A stretch of DNA of 61,230 nucleotides, taken from the NCBI GenBank assembly GCA_016790075.1, contig JAEUPP010000078.1:1-61230 (forward strand), written 5' to 3'. The notes below the pieces were generated by a model. It was not told the DNA's origin and ran no database searches. It saw only the letters and a list, made by a program, of their open reading frames with translations. A program made the position numbers and the translations under genes. Origin of the DNA: Rhodanobacteraceae bacterium (lineage in GTDB: Bacteria; Pseudomonadota; Gammaproteobacteria; Xanthomonadales; Rhodanobacteraceae). Of this stretch, positions 26,812-35,330 are shown in pieces. Each line of letters begins with the position of its first letter. Positions within the stretch are counted from its first letter, which is position 1.

Positions 26812-28032
26812 TTACGAGCGGGTCTCGGTTGCCGCCAGCATCTCGCGCAGCTTGCTTTCATTACGCAGCCACTGTTTCAGCAGCGACGGCGTGATGATCG
26901 TCGTTACGATGCCGACGATCAGCAGGTGCGAGAACAACTCGCTCGTAATCAGCCCGGCGCGGTAGGCGATGCTGGCGACGACCATTTCCATCACGCCGCG
27001 CGCGTTCATCACGATGCCCACACCGTAGGCTTCGTAGTGCGGCAGCCGGTTGAGCCGCGCTGCGGCGTAGCCGCCGAGCATCTTGGCACCGATCGCGATC
27101 GTGATCAGGCCGGCGAGCGGCGCCGCGTCTTTCAGCGTGCCGAGTTCGAACTGGACGCCTTGGTAGGCGAGGAATAGCGGCGCGAAAAAAACCAGCGTGA
27201 ACAGCTCGAACGCCTGCGTGACGCTGCGGAAACGCGCTTCGCCGAGCAGTTCCTCGGTCATCATCAGAGCACCGAAAAACACGCCGATCACGAAATGAAA
27301 ACCGAGTAAGTCGCTGAATACGCCGAGCCCGAGCATGAACAAGACCACGGCCAGCAGCGGCGTATCGACAGCGGGCAGGGCATGTTCGCTTTGCATCGGT
27401 GGACGTCGGCGTGGCAGCCAATGCGAGCAGACGTAATGGCAGATCGCCACGGCGCTGAGCAGTACGACCAGCTTGGCCACGGCGATGCCGCCGGTTTGCC
27501 ACAGGGAGGATTCCCCGTGCGCGCCGAACATCGCGATCAAGATGCCGAGCAGCAGCAGCACGATCAGATCGGCCAGCAGCGAACTAGAAATCGCGATTCG
27601 CGCGACGCGCGTGTGCAACAGGCCGAATGCGCTTAGGATGCGCAGCGCCACTGGTAAAGCGGTGACCGAAACGCACAGCACGGTCACGCTTCCGGCGACG
27701 AAAGTGAAGTCGAGCACATAGGTGAACGCCGCAGTTGCAATCGCGGGTACGAGAAAACTCAACAGCAGCGCGAGCGCGCCGCGCCCGCGAACGGTCTCGA
27801 TCAAATGCTGCATGCGCATTTCGAGCCCGGCCGTGATCACGACGAAGATGACAGCGAAGTCCGACAGCGGCGCGAGACCTGAATCGGTGCCAAGCCAGCC
27901 GAGCATCGAAGGTCCGATGAGGACACCCGCCACCATCTGGCCTAGCAGAGCCGGTTGACCCAGCCGTTCGGCGATGCGGCCCAACAGGTGCGCGCTGACC
28001 AGTAGAATCCACAAAGAAGCAATCAGTGTCAT
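26812..28032 (-). CDS. Cation:proton antiporter (CPA2/KefB-like)
   Basis: A 406-residue membrane protein with about twelve transmembrane helices. It has the N-terminal LGQPALLGQMVAGVLIGPS block and the FAVIFVVITAGLEM helix of the Na+/H+ exchanger family of CPA2 antiporters. It lacks the C-terminal TrkA-N regulatory domain of full KefB/KefC. It should exchange K+ or Na+ for protons across the inner membrane. It is on the opposite strand from both NRPS systems and is more likely a housekeeping or stress gene than part of a cluster. Confidence 0.9.
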   Translation of the reverse strand: MTLIASLWILLVSAHLLGRIAERLGQPALLGQMVAGVLIGPSMLGWLGTDSGLAPLSDFAVIFVVITAGLEMRMQHLIETVRGRGALALLLSFLVPAIATAAFTYVLDFTFVAGSVTVLCVSVTALPVALRILSAFGLLHTRVARIAISSSLLADLIVLLLLGILIAMFGAHGESSLWQTGGIAVAKLVVLLSAVAICHYVCSHWLPRRRPPMQSEHALPAVDTPLLAVVLFMLGLGVFSDLLGFHFVIGVFFGALMMTEELLGEARFRSVTQAFELFTLVFFAPLFLAYQGVQFELGTLKDAAPLAGLITIAIGAKMLGGYAAARLNRLPHYEAYGVGIVMNARGVMEMVVASIAYRAGLITSELFSHLLIVGIVTTIITPSLLKQWLRNESKLREMLAATETRS

Positions 28033-28283
28033 CCTTGCTCCACAACGTCCAGTATGCGGAATCAGGCCCGATGATTGGTATCGGTCGGCCGATCCGTGTG
28101 CACATTCCCCCTTCCGTCTTGCGCACCCTCTCGTTGTTGCGAGGCTTTCCTGTAGAGGCCTGAAGAGTAATTTGTTATTCGGAACAACTATAACCGTATC
28201 GCGACGCTATTCCTGCGTCGTATTCAAATTACAACAACAAAAGCATAGCGATGCGCTTTTGCGGCAACATAAAATGCAGCCAT

Positions 28284-28691
28284 TCAGACCGTGCTTCGCC
28301 GCAGCAACGCAATGCGACTGCCGGAGCGCAGGATTTCGGCCGAAACCAGGAAGAAAACGAAGGTATTGCCGCTGAAATGGAGCGCTGGTTTCATTGCGCC
28401 GAAAAAGCAGGCGAACGCCACGCTGGTTGCGAGCACTGCATAGGCCAGGCGGGTTGCCTTTAGCTCGATGCATGCGTCGGATTCCACCGCCGGCACCGTC
28501 TCACGCCGCGCGAAGATGGCGAGCGGCAATATCGCGCCTGCTTGCAAGCCGATCAGAAGCACGAGGTAGTCGAGCAAGTCGAAACGACGCAAAAGTTCCG
28601 GCGCAAGCGGTGAAATCGAAAGGAAATAGATGCCGGCTACGGCCGCCAGCGAGAGCAGATATATCCATGCGCTCTTTTCACGGAATGACAT
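28284..28691 (-). CDS. Small membrane protein, unknown
   Basis: A 135-residue protein with about four predicted transmembrane segments (near residues 9-26, 40-62, 83-101 and 107-122) and basic ends. I do not recognise a family. It shares the strand of the antiporter gene, with a 250-base AT-rich gap between them in which I see no gene and which may hold the antiporter promoter. Confidence 0.55.
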   Translation of the reverse strand: MSFREKSAWIYLLSLAAVAGIYFLSISPLAPELLRRFDLLDYLVLLIGLQAGAILPLAIFARRETVPAVESDACIELKATRLAYAVLATSVAFACFFGAMKPALHFSGNTFVFFLVSAEILRSGSRIALLRRSTV

Positions 28692-29255
28692 CCTGTACCC
28701 CGGATGCTATTGCACTGTGCACTTGAGCATAGCACGCGGCTGTCGCTACACACTACCGGTCGAGGTGGCTGATCACTGGTTTTAGAACATTTTCATTGTA
28801 GATCTTAAATAGTCAGAAGATTTTTAATATCTGGCGTGCTCATCAGGAAAGGACGCGGCTGGCAATAAGCCCGTCTGGTTCCACCTAAAGAAGATACTTC
28901 TCGATACCGGTGATGCATGCACAATCGAGACAGCGGCCACTGGCGGTGGGGTAAGTCAGTGGAGGGGAGAGCGCTAAGTAGCAGCCCCTTGCCGAACAGG
29001 CTGAACTGCCGCAGCACTTCTTGTATTTCTGGCTGTTTGTACAGGATCAGGGATTGTTGCGATCGACCCTGACCTCGGTGCGCTGGTAGGTGGCGACTGG
29101 CAGCAGCGGGGCAGGGCGGCAGCTCTGTGCTGGCATGGGCATGCTGACTGGCGTCACACTTTTGTGACTCATCGCTGCGATTCACTTGCGTGATTCGCAG
29201 CCTTACGCAGACCGGCTGTCTACGTAAGGCCGCAATGCTGGTGGTCTAAACGTTG
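28692..29255. other. Intergenic region without a confident gene
   Basis: About 560 bases. A 126-codon open frame on the minus strand (28,805-29,185) has no recognisable motif, no ribosome-binding site that I can see, and a composition rich in His, Arg, Pro and Ser like a chance frame. Near 29,160-29,230 there are short imperfect repeats of GTGACTC/GATTCGCAG type. It may be decayed coding or mobile DNA. Confidence 0.4.
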
Positions 29256-31196
29256 TCAACGGGTTTCGGCTACCACGGGCAGCACGATGGCACTGGCGTT
29301 GGCGCCACCGAACCAGACGCTTTGCGTCGTCTTGCGGTAGTTCTCATTTTTGGCGTACATGATGTTTTCCACGTACGTCTGCGGGTTCCGGTCGTAGAGC
29401 GGAAACAGCGTCGACTGCACCTGCACCATGATGCGATGGCCCGGCAGGAACACGTGATCGACGTCGGGAAGTTTCCACGTGTAGCGTTCTGTCTTGTTCG
29501 GCTTCAGCGGCGACGGTTTGGCGAAGTTCTCGCGATAGCGCCCGCGGAAGATTTCAATGCCGACAGGTAGTTCGAAGCCGGCCATCGATGGCTTCGCGCC
29601 TTGCGAAGCGTCTTCCGGCACGTCGTTGGGATATACGTCGATCAGCTTGACGATCCAATCGCTGTCGGTGCCGGTCGTGGATGCGAACAATTCGACTTCC
29701 GGCGGGCCCATGATGTGGACGGCTCTGTCCAGAGGTGCACTCGTCCACACGGCCACATCCGGGCGACCCGTAACGAATCGCTGGTCGTGGACGAGCCAGG
29801 GCTTCCACTGCAGCGGATTGCCCATGTCGATAGGACGAGGCAGGAAGGGCACGGGTTTGGCCGGATCGCTGATGTAGTCTTCGCGCCCGGAAGCGGCCGG
29901 TTTTTCGAACGTGGCCACGCCGTCGGCGGCCAGGTAGATGGGTCTGGCCTTGCCCATGGGCCAGCGCGGCGACACGTTCCAGGTGTTGGCACCAGTCGCG
30001 TAGGTGAGCACGGGAGGCGTCTTCGGATCGGGGGCCCCCTTGAGCCAGTGATCGAAGAACGGCTTGGCGTATTTCACACGCCATTCTTTCGCTGTGTCGC
30101 CGTTGAAGGTCAGCGCTCCGAGGTCATAGCCGTAGTGGTTGAAACCCGAATGACGCCAGGGGCCAATCACCAACGACACGCGATCGTTATTCGTGTCCTT
30201 GGGTTCCAGCGCGCGATAGACTGCCGGTGCTCCGTAGCTGTCTTCCTGGTCCCACTGTCCGACGACCAGCATCGTCGGCACCGTGTGCGGCCTTGCCGCG
30301 AGCCATTTGTCCACCGCCTGCAGCGACCAGAAGTCCGAATAGGCAGGGTTTTCGAGGAATTTGCGGATGCCGGGCACGTGTTCGGCACCTACCTTCCGGA
30401 CGAAATCCGCCACCGAACCTGCCTCCAGGTAGCGCGTGTAGTCGTCGCCGCCGCCCAGGGGAAACTCGCCGCCGCCATTGCCTTTGTTGAACCCCTGGCT
30501 CAACGGAAAACCCAGGGAATTCACGCGGAACGCGCCATTGTGAAACCAGTCGTCGCCCATCCAGCCATCGACCATGGGGCTTTGCGCAATCACTGCCTTG
30601 AGCGCGGGATGTGGATTGATCAGGCTCATCAGGGCGGTAAAGCCGAGGTAGCTGGAGCCGATGGTGCCGACCTTGCCATTGGCCTCGGGCGTGTTCTTCA
30701 CCAGCCAGTCGATCGTGTCGTAGGCGTCAGTCGCCTCGTCAATGCCTGTCGTGTTCAGCGGCCCTGAAAGCGGACGGTTAAGGATCCACTCGCCCTCGGA
30801 CTCGTGCATGCCGCGGATGTCCTGGTAGACGCGGATGTAGCCATCTTCGACAAACTCCGCATCCATCACTTCGAGAACGTCGACGATGCGCTGGCTGTTG
30901 ACGCGGCCAGTCTGTCTGCTGGCGTTGTAGGGCGTGCGTGACAGGAGGATCGGAGCATTTGTCACGCCTTTCTTCATCAGCACGACCGTAAAAAGCTTCA
31001 CGCCGTCGCGCATGGGAATCATCACTTCCCGCCGTACGAAGTCGGCGGAGGGAAGGATCTGGTCATACTTTTCGACGACGTCGGGCGTCATGGGCGTGAC
31101 GCGGGCAGGTTCCTGTGCTGACACCCCTGCCGATGCTGCGAAGGTCATGCAACAGCAAACGAAGATGCGGGAAAACATGAGTGTGTAATTTTTCAT
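29256..31196 (-). CDS. Secreted alpha-amino-acid ester hydrolase-like enzyme (CocE/NonD family)
   Basis: A 646-residue protein starting at the ATG at 31196, with a signal peptide cleaved near VSA-QEP; the longer open frame upstream is not coding. It has the alpha/beta-hydrolase core of the X-Pro dipeptidyl-peptidase S15 family, with nucleophile Ser182 in G-S-S-Y-L-G (the GxSYxG motif of alpha-amino-acid ester hydrolases), followed by a jelly-roll C-terminal domain. The acidic and His triad members probably lie near GQWDQED and GPWRHSG. Family members hydrolyse esters or amides with a free alpha-amino group, including beta-lactam side chains, in the periplasm. Lying between two peptide clusters, it could cleave or inactivate a product, but it is on the opposite strand and has its own AT-rich upstream region. 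Confidence 0.88.
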   Translation of the reverse strand: MKNYTLMFSRIFVCCCMTFAASAGVSAQEPARVTPMTPDVVEKYDQILPSADFVRREVMIPMRDGVKLFTVVLMKKGVTNAPILLSRTPYNASRQTGRVNSQRIVDVLEVMDAEFVEDGYIRVYQDIRGMHESEGEWILNRPLSGPLNTTGIDEATDAYDTIDWLVKNTPEANGKVGTIGSSYLGFTALMSLINPHPALKAVIAQSPMVDGWMGDDWFHNGAFRVNSLGFPLSQGFNKGNGGGEFPLGGGDDYTRYLEAGSVADFVRKVGAEHVPGIRKFLENPAYSDFWSLQAVDKWLAARPHTVPTMLVVGQWDQEDSYGAPAVYRALEPKDTNNDRVSLVIGPWRHSGFNHYGYDLGALTFNGDTAKEWRVKYAKPFFDHWLKGAPDPKTPPVLTYATGANTWNVSPRWPMGKARPIYLAADGVATFEKPAASGREDYISDPAKPVPFLPRPIDMGNPLQWKPWLVHDQRFVTGRPDVAVWTSAPLDRAVHIMGPPEVELFASTTGTDSDWIVKLIDVYPNDVPEDASQGAKPSMAGFELPVGIEIFRGRYRENFAKPSPLKPNKTERYTWKLPDVDHVFLPGHRIMVQVQSTLFPLYDRNPQTYVENIMYAKNENYRKTTQSVWFGGANASAIVLPVVAETR

Positions 31197-31660
31197 ATTT
31201 AAAATATCGTTTATTGTGTGGTTTCCAGCTTGTCGAATGAAGCGAAGCCGGCATGGGCGCACTTCGTGCGGCCGGGCGCTTTCATGACCGGATTCCTGGC
31301 CGAACGCGTCGGTCGCTTTTCGCGAAAATTGCGCTGGCGCAACCTGTTCTCTCGCCAGGTTGTGGTAACGGCGTGATCGCCAGCACGAAGATAGCCGATG
31401 CCGGGGGTGTCGTTGCCGCCAACTCGACTGAAATAACACAATATCTAGGTAGCTGAGCATGGGTGTACAGTGTTGCGCCCGGAGTTCGGTCAGCGCTGTT
31501 CGCAGTCCTGCGAGCCAACGCAGATGCGGACGCAGTGCCGTAGTCGCGTATTGATCCTGAGCAGCTGCTCGGTCGACCGGGAGCGATCAGCGATGGCCTG
31601 CGTTCTCTTGTCGTGCTCGCGTTCTCACGCCGGCATCGTGGGCAAGGTTCGGTTGGCGAC

Positions 31661-31732
31661 CTATCCGTGCGGCAGCGCATCGATCGGGTTCAGGCATGAG
31701 GCGCGGATCGCGGGTGCCAGGCCGGCGCGGCC
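31661..31732 (-). pseudogene. C-terminal remnant of a MacB/FtsX-type permease
   Basis: The minus strand reads AGLAPAIRASCLNPIDALPHG and then a stop. This matches the usual end of MacB-like permeases (P-A-x-R-A-S/A-x-L-N/D-P-I-x-A-L-x-H-E). Upstream on the minus strand the similarity breaks near 31,735. Only about 70 bases remain, consistent with loss of an earlier transporter gene or a recombination end-point. Confidence 0.45.
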
Positions 31733-31741
31733 ATCGAGGGT

Positions 31742-32116
31742 GTGGTGCGGCCGGAGCGGGTCGAGGCGACGCAACGCGCGGTGGACACGCACGGCTATGC
31801 CGACTGCGTCATGACGCTGGCTCCGCTGCCGGGCTTCGACTTGTGTCACTGGCTCACGGAGCTCAAGCAGCGGGGCCTGTTCGTGCCACGCGGCGTGGCC
31901 GTGCAGGCGGAGATCGCGGCCGTGTACGAGGCCCGCGTCGACAGGGCGCCGAAGGGCGACCGCCGCCAGGTGATGGCGCCAGAGTCCATCCGGCGCGTGG
32001 CGCCGACTCGGCTGGAGAAGATCAACTCGCGCGGCGTGTTCGGCTTCCCGCTGGAGAGCTACGCGAGCCAGCTTCTGCCGTCACAACCAGCAGCGAAAGC
32101 GAGCGGCGCCGGTTAA
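31742..32116 (+). other. Open frame of unknown status, possible decayed mobile-element gene
   Basis: A 124-codon frame with plausible protein-like composition (for example FDLCHWLTELKQRGLFVPRG), beginning right where the permease remnant ends. No family is recognised with confidence; it could be a fragment of a phage or plasmid replication protein or of a transposase. No ribosome-binding site is evident before the GTG start. Kept as a candidate only. Confidence 0.25.
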
Positions 32117-32897
32117 CTTCTGGTTTGCACCGCGCGAGCCTGTCCTCACGGGGTAGCGATGATGTCGCGGCGAATGTGCGGTTGCATTCTCTTTGTCGCG
32201 CGACTTGCAGTGGCTCGGCGGAATCTCAGGTCCGCATGTTACCAAAGCGTGCGGACGTTGAACCCCCTGCCACTTGCATTCAGCACTGTGCGGCATTAGG
32301 GGGGGGGCGGGATGGCCCGGCCTGCAGAGGTTCGGCGGACTGGCTCAGCATTAATGCGGCGAAAGTCAATATGTGCATGCTCATTGTCAATACATCAATT
32401 TAACAAAATGCCGCAGTTTACTTAATAAAATAACTGCCTTGACCAATTAAATGTTCTGCTGATAAGTTCAGAAAGCTTGCGCCCAGAGCAACTATCTGTC
32501 GGAACAGTGTTCGTCGCGAGCCGTGCTTGATGCCGGTCTGCTGGATGGCGGCCGTCACGCGATGAAAGTACCGGTGGGATTGCTGGCACCTCGCACGCAA
32601 GTCAGCCTTGACAGCACAGCAGAATGCCCAGCTTTAGCATGGTCATAAAATAGAAATGAATGTATATTTTAAAAAGTGTGATCCTGTCAGGGGCTCGGTT
32701 GCGAGTAGTGACTACGCGCTGGGCTTCGGGCGAGGTTTTCGGTTGGGTTGATGATGCGTGCTTGCCGTCCTGTTGTGACGGAAGAAGAAAATGAGCATTG
32801 ATTCGTGGGTCCTGAGGTCGCTTGCGGATTCATGTTCAGCTCTAGGCCGTCGGCGAGTAGCCGGTGAACGTGTAGGCTCGCGAGAGCTGCTTCGGGA

Positions 32898-35330
32898 GTG
32901 CGGTTAGTGTTCAAGTCCTACCCGCTGGCGACGCGTTTCTTGCTGTTCGTTATTCTGCCGTTGAGCATTGCAGTCGCGGTAGGCATTCACTATTTGCGCG
33001 GCAGTTTGCCTGGCCGCGGCTCAGTTTCAGTGTCCGCGCCGGTCGGCGCGCCGGTCACGCTGGCGCGTGACGAGCACGGTGTCGTATACATCAATGCAAA
33101 ATCCGATGCCGACGCTTTTTTTGCGATCGGCTACGCGCACGCCCAGGATCGGTTATGGCAGCTGGACCTCCAGCGCCGCCTGGCTCAGGGCCGTCTTAGC
33201 GAGGTGTTCGGTCGCAGCACGCTACAGCAGGACGCCTGGATGCGCACGCTGGGTCTATACGGCGCGGCGGAGTCGGCCTGGGCCCGACTGGATGCACAGT
33301 CGCGTGCATCGCTGACGGCTTACGCTGCCGGCATCAACGCAATGATCAAAGATGCCGAGCGACTGCCGCCCGAGTTTCTCGCCTTCGGCGTGAAGCCGGA
33401 ACTCTGGCGTGAGGTCGATTCGCTGGCCTGGGCCAAGGTGTTTGCGCTGAATCTGGCCGGCAATATGAGGAGCGAGGTCGCCAACCTGGTAGCGAGCCAG
33501 TATCTGGCCCCCCAGCAACTGGTCGACCTTGGCTTGGCGCCGGTCGCCCCCCCCCTTGCCTCCACGCTGCAGCCTTCTGTGACAGGTCTGTTCGGCGGCC
33601 TGTCCGCGTTGCAGAACACGCTTGAGTCCGCGCTCAAGATCGGAGGTCACTACGTTGGCAGCAACGCCTGGGCGGTCGCGGGGCGACTTACCAGCGATGG
33701 TCGGCCGCTGCTCGCGAACGATGCTCATCTGGGGCTGCAGATTCCATCGATCTGGTATGTCGCCCATCTTAAGGGCGACCGACTCGACGTATCCGGCATG
33801 ACTCTCGTCGGGCTGCCGGTCGTGATCTTCGGGCGCAACCGCGAGATCGCCTGGGGCGGTACCAGTATGATGGCTGATGCGCAGGATCTGTTCCTAGAGC
33901 AGATCAGCGCCGACGACCCCAACAAGTATGCCGATGGCGCGGCCTGGGTCGCCTTCGACACGCGCACCGAGGTCATCGCGATCAGGGCCGACTTTCCGGC
34001 GTTCATGCGCGCACCAGTGGAGTCGGTGAAACTGCGTGTACGAAGCACCCGTCACGGTCCGGTGGTCAGCGACATGCTGGGCGCGCTGGATCAGCCAGTG
34101 GCATTGCGCTGGACAGCGCTTGATCCGGACGATCTTTCCTATCAGTCCTTCCTGCAGTTGAACTACGCCAGCGACTGGAATTCGTTCCGGCAGGCGCTGG
34201 AGCACTATGTCGCACCCGCGCTTAATTTGCTTTATGTGGATTCGTCCAACATCGCCAGCATCAGCGCCGGTCGGTTTCCGCTGCGGGCGCGTGGTGAAGG
34301 TCGCCTACCAGTGCCTGGCTGGAACGACGAACATGCCTGGACAGGCTACGTGCCGTTCGAGCAGTGGCCGCAGCGATTCAATCCTGACAGCGGTTACATA
34401 GTTTCGGCCAACGACAACCCGGTCGGTCCCGATTACGCGTACTTCTTGTCGTCTGATTGGGCTCCGCCTCAGCGGGCTCAGCGCATTGCCGCGCTGATCG
34501 AGCAACTCTCCACTGGCGAGCGCAAGCTCGCGCTGGCTGATGTCGAGCGCATGCAGGGCGACACGGTCGATCTGAGCGTCAGTGGGTTGCTGACCTACTT
34601 GCGTGATGTCAAGCCACGCACGGACGAACAGGGCAGGGCTCTGGCATATCTGCGCGACTGGCAGGGAGACATGGCTCGTGACAGCACGGGGGCGAGCGTT
34701 TTTCACGTCTGGACCCGGCACCTGCGCGAAGCTCTGTTTGCGCGTTCACTAAAAGGCTACTGGGACGCAGCGCAGCAGCGCGAACTGGCGGCAATCGTCG
34801 CGCGTACCAGCAACGATCAGATCCTTGCTGCGCTCACGACGCGGTCATCCCATTGGTGTGCCGCGCCAGCGTCTGACCGGTCGTGCGCTGAGGTGGTGTA
34901 TGAATCGCTGGAGTTGACCCTTTCCGAGTTGCGCAAGCTGAAAGGCGCATCCATGGATTCGTGGAAATGGGGTGACTTGCATCACGCGGTTTACGCCAGC
35001 GTTCCGTTCAGCGGCAGCCCGTTCGCAATGCTGTTCGAGCGCCGTGTGGCTAGCGGCGGTTCGCCCGACAGCATCAATGTGGCGAGCGCCCTGTATCGTG
35101 AGTCCGAGGGTTACGAGCAGAACTTCGGTGCGGGATTCCGCCAAATCATCCAGCCAGGCACCACGCCCGTGCACGCCTACATGAATTCCACTGGGCAATC
35201 GGGCCATCCACTGAGCCCGTTCTACGACGATATGGTCAGGCCCTTCCACGACGTGCGCTTTTTTCGCCTGAACGACAAGCTGCAGCCTGCGGTCGATGCG
35301 ACCCTCACCCTGACCCCCGAGCGCGGCTGA
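32898..35330 (+). CDS. Penicillin-acylase-family Ntn hydrolase (PvdQ-like role proposed)
   Basis: An 810-residue protein with an N-terminal hydrophobic anchor (about residues 14-30), a Pro/Gly/Ser-rich linker and a penicillin amidase fold. The autocatalytic site is YVG-SNAWAV, making Ser255 the nucleophile and N-terminus of the beta chain after removal of a spacer. The DAHLGLQIPSIWY and GRNREIAWGGT segments are typical. No ATG start is available; GTG at 32898 is used and GTG at 32907 is equally possible. Its stop overlaps the ATG of the PvdE-like exporter gene, so the two are coupled. In the pyoverdine pathway PvdQ removes the fatty acyl chain from the exported precursor in the periplasm. The same job is inferred here. 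The gene contains a run of nine C. Confidence 0.9.
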   Translation: MRLVFKSYPLATRFLLFVILPLSIAVAVGIHYLRGSLPGRGSVSVSAPVGAPVTLARDEHGVVYINAKSDADAFFAIGYAHAQDRLWQLDLQRRLAQGRLSEVFGRSTLQQDAWMRTLGLYGAAESAWARLDAQSRASLTAYAAGINAMIKDAERLPPEFLAFGVKPELWREVDSLAWAKVFALNLAGNMRSEVANLVASQYLAPQQLVDLGLAPVAPPLASTLQPSVTGLFGGLSALQNTLESALKIGGHYVGSNAWAVAGRLTSDGRPLLANDAHLGLQIPSIWYVAHLKGDRLDVSGMTLVGLPVVIFGRNREIAWGGTSMMADAQDLFLEQISADDPNKYADGAAWVAFDTRTEVIAIRADFPAFMRAPVESVKLRVRSTRHGPVVSDMLGALDQPVALRWTALDPDDLSYQSFLQLNYASDWNSFRQALEHYVAPALNLLYVDSSNIASISAGRFPLRARGEGRLPVPGWNDEHAWTGYVPFEQWPQRFNPDSGYIVSANDNPVGPDYAYFLSSDWAPPQRAQRIAALIEQLSTGERKLALADVERMQGDTVDLSVSGLLTYLRDVKPRTDEQGRALAYLRDWQGDMARDSTGASVFHVWTRHLREALFARSLKGYWDAAQQRELAAIVARTSNDQILAALTTRSSHWCAAPASDRSCAEVVYESLELTLSELRKLKGASMDSWKWGDLHHAVYASVPFSGSPFAMLFERRVASGGSPDSINVASALYRESEGYEQNFGAGFRQIIQPGTTPVHAYMNSTGQSGHPLSPFYDDMVRPFHDVRFFRLNDKLQPAVDATLTLTPERG
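33547..33555 (+). repeat. C9 homopolymer inside the acylase gene
   Basis: Nine consecutive C bases encode part of V-A-P-P-L in the spacer region before the catalytic Ser. A change in length by one would shift the frame and abolish the enzyme. It is either a possible slippage (phase-variation) site or a place where assembly error should be excluded. Confidence 0.9.

Larger units (their letters stand above)
31197..32897. other. Gene-poor, decayed region upstream of system 2
   Basis: About 1.7 kb. It contains a short MacB-like permease remnant (31,661-31,732), an unassigned open frame (31,742-32,116), a G9 homopolymer (32,299-32,307), and a markedly AT-rich stretch from about 32,380 to 32,690. 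TTGACC at 32,439 with a weak -10-like TAAGTT 18 bases later is a tentative promoter facing system 2. The AT-rich stretch is the only plausible site for its promoter or operator sequences, since the following genes are tightly packed. Confidence 0.5.

Noticed and set aside
28805-29185. 126-codon minus-strand frame as a gene.
   Set aside because: No ribosome-binding site, no motif, and a composition like a chance frame.
29601-30767. Long + strand frame (388 codons) opposite the amino-ester hydrolase.
   Set aside because: The minus strand encodes a clear hydrolase with catalytic motif; the + frame is its shadow.
31197-31460. Upstream extension of the amino-ester hydrolase frame.
   Set aside because: The 88 extra codons are Arg/His/Ser-rich and precede a normal signal peptide starting at 31,196.
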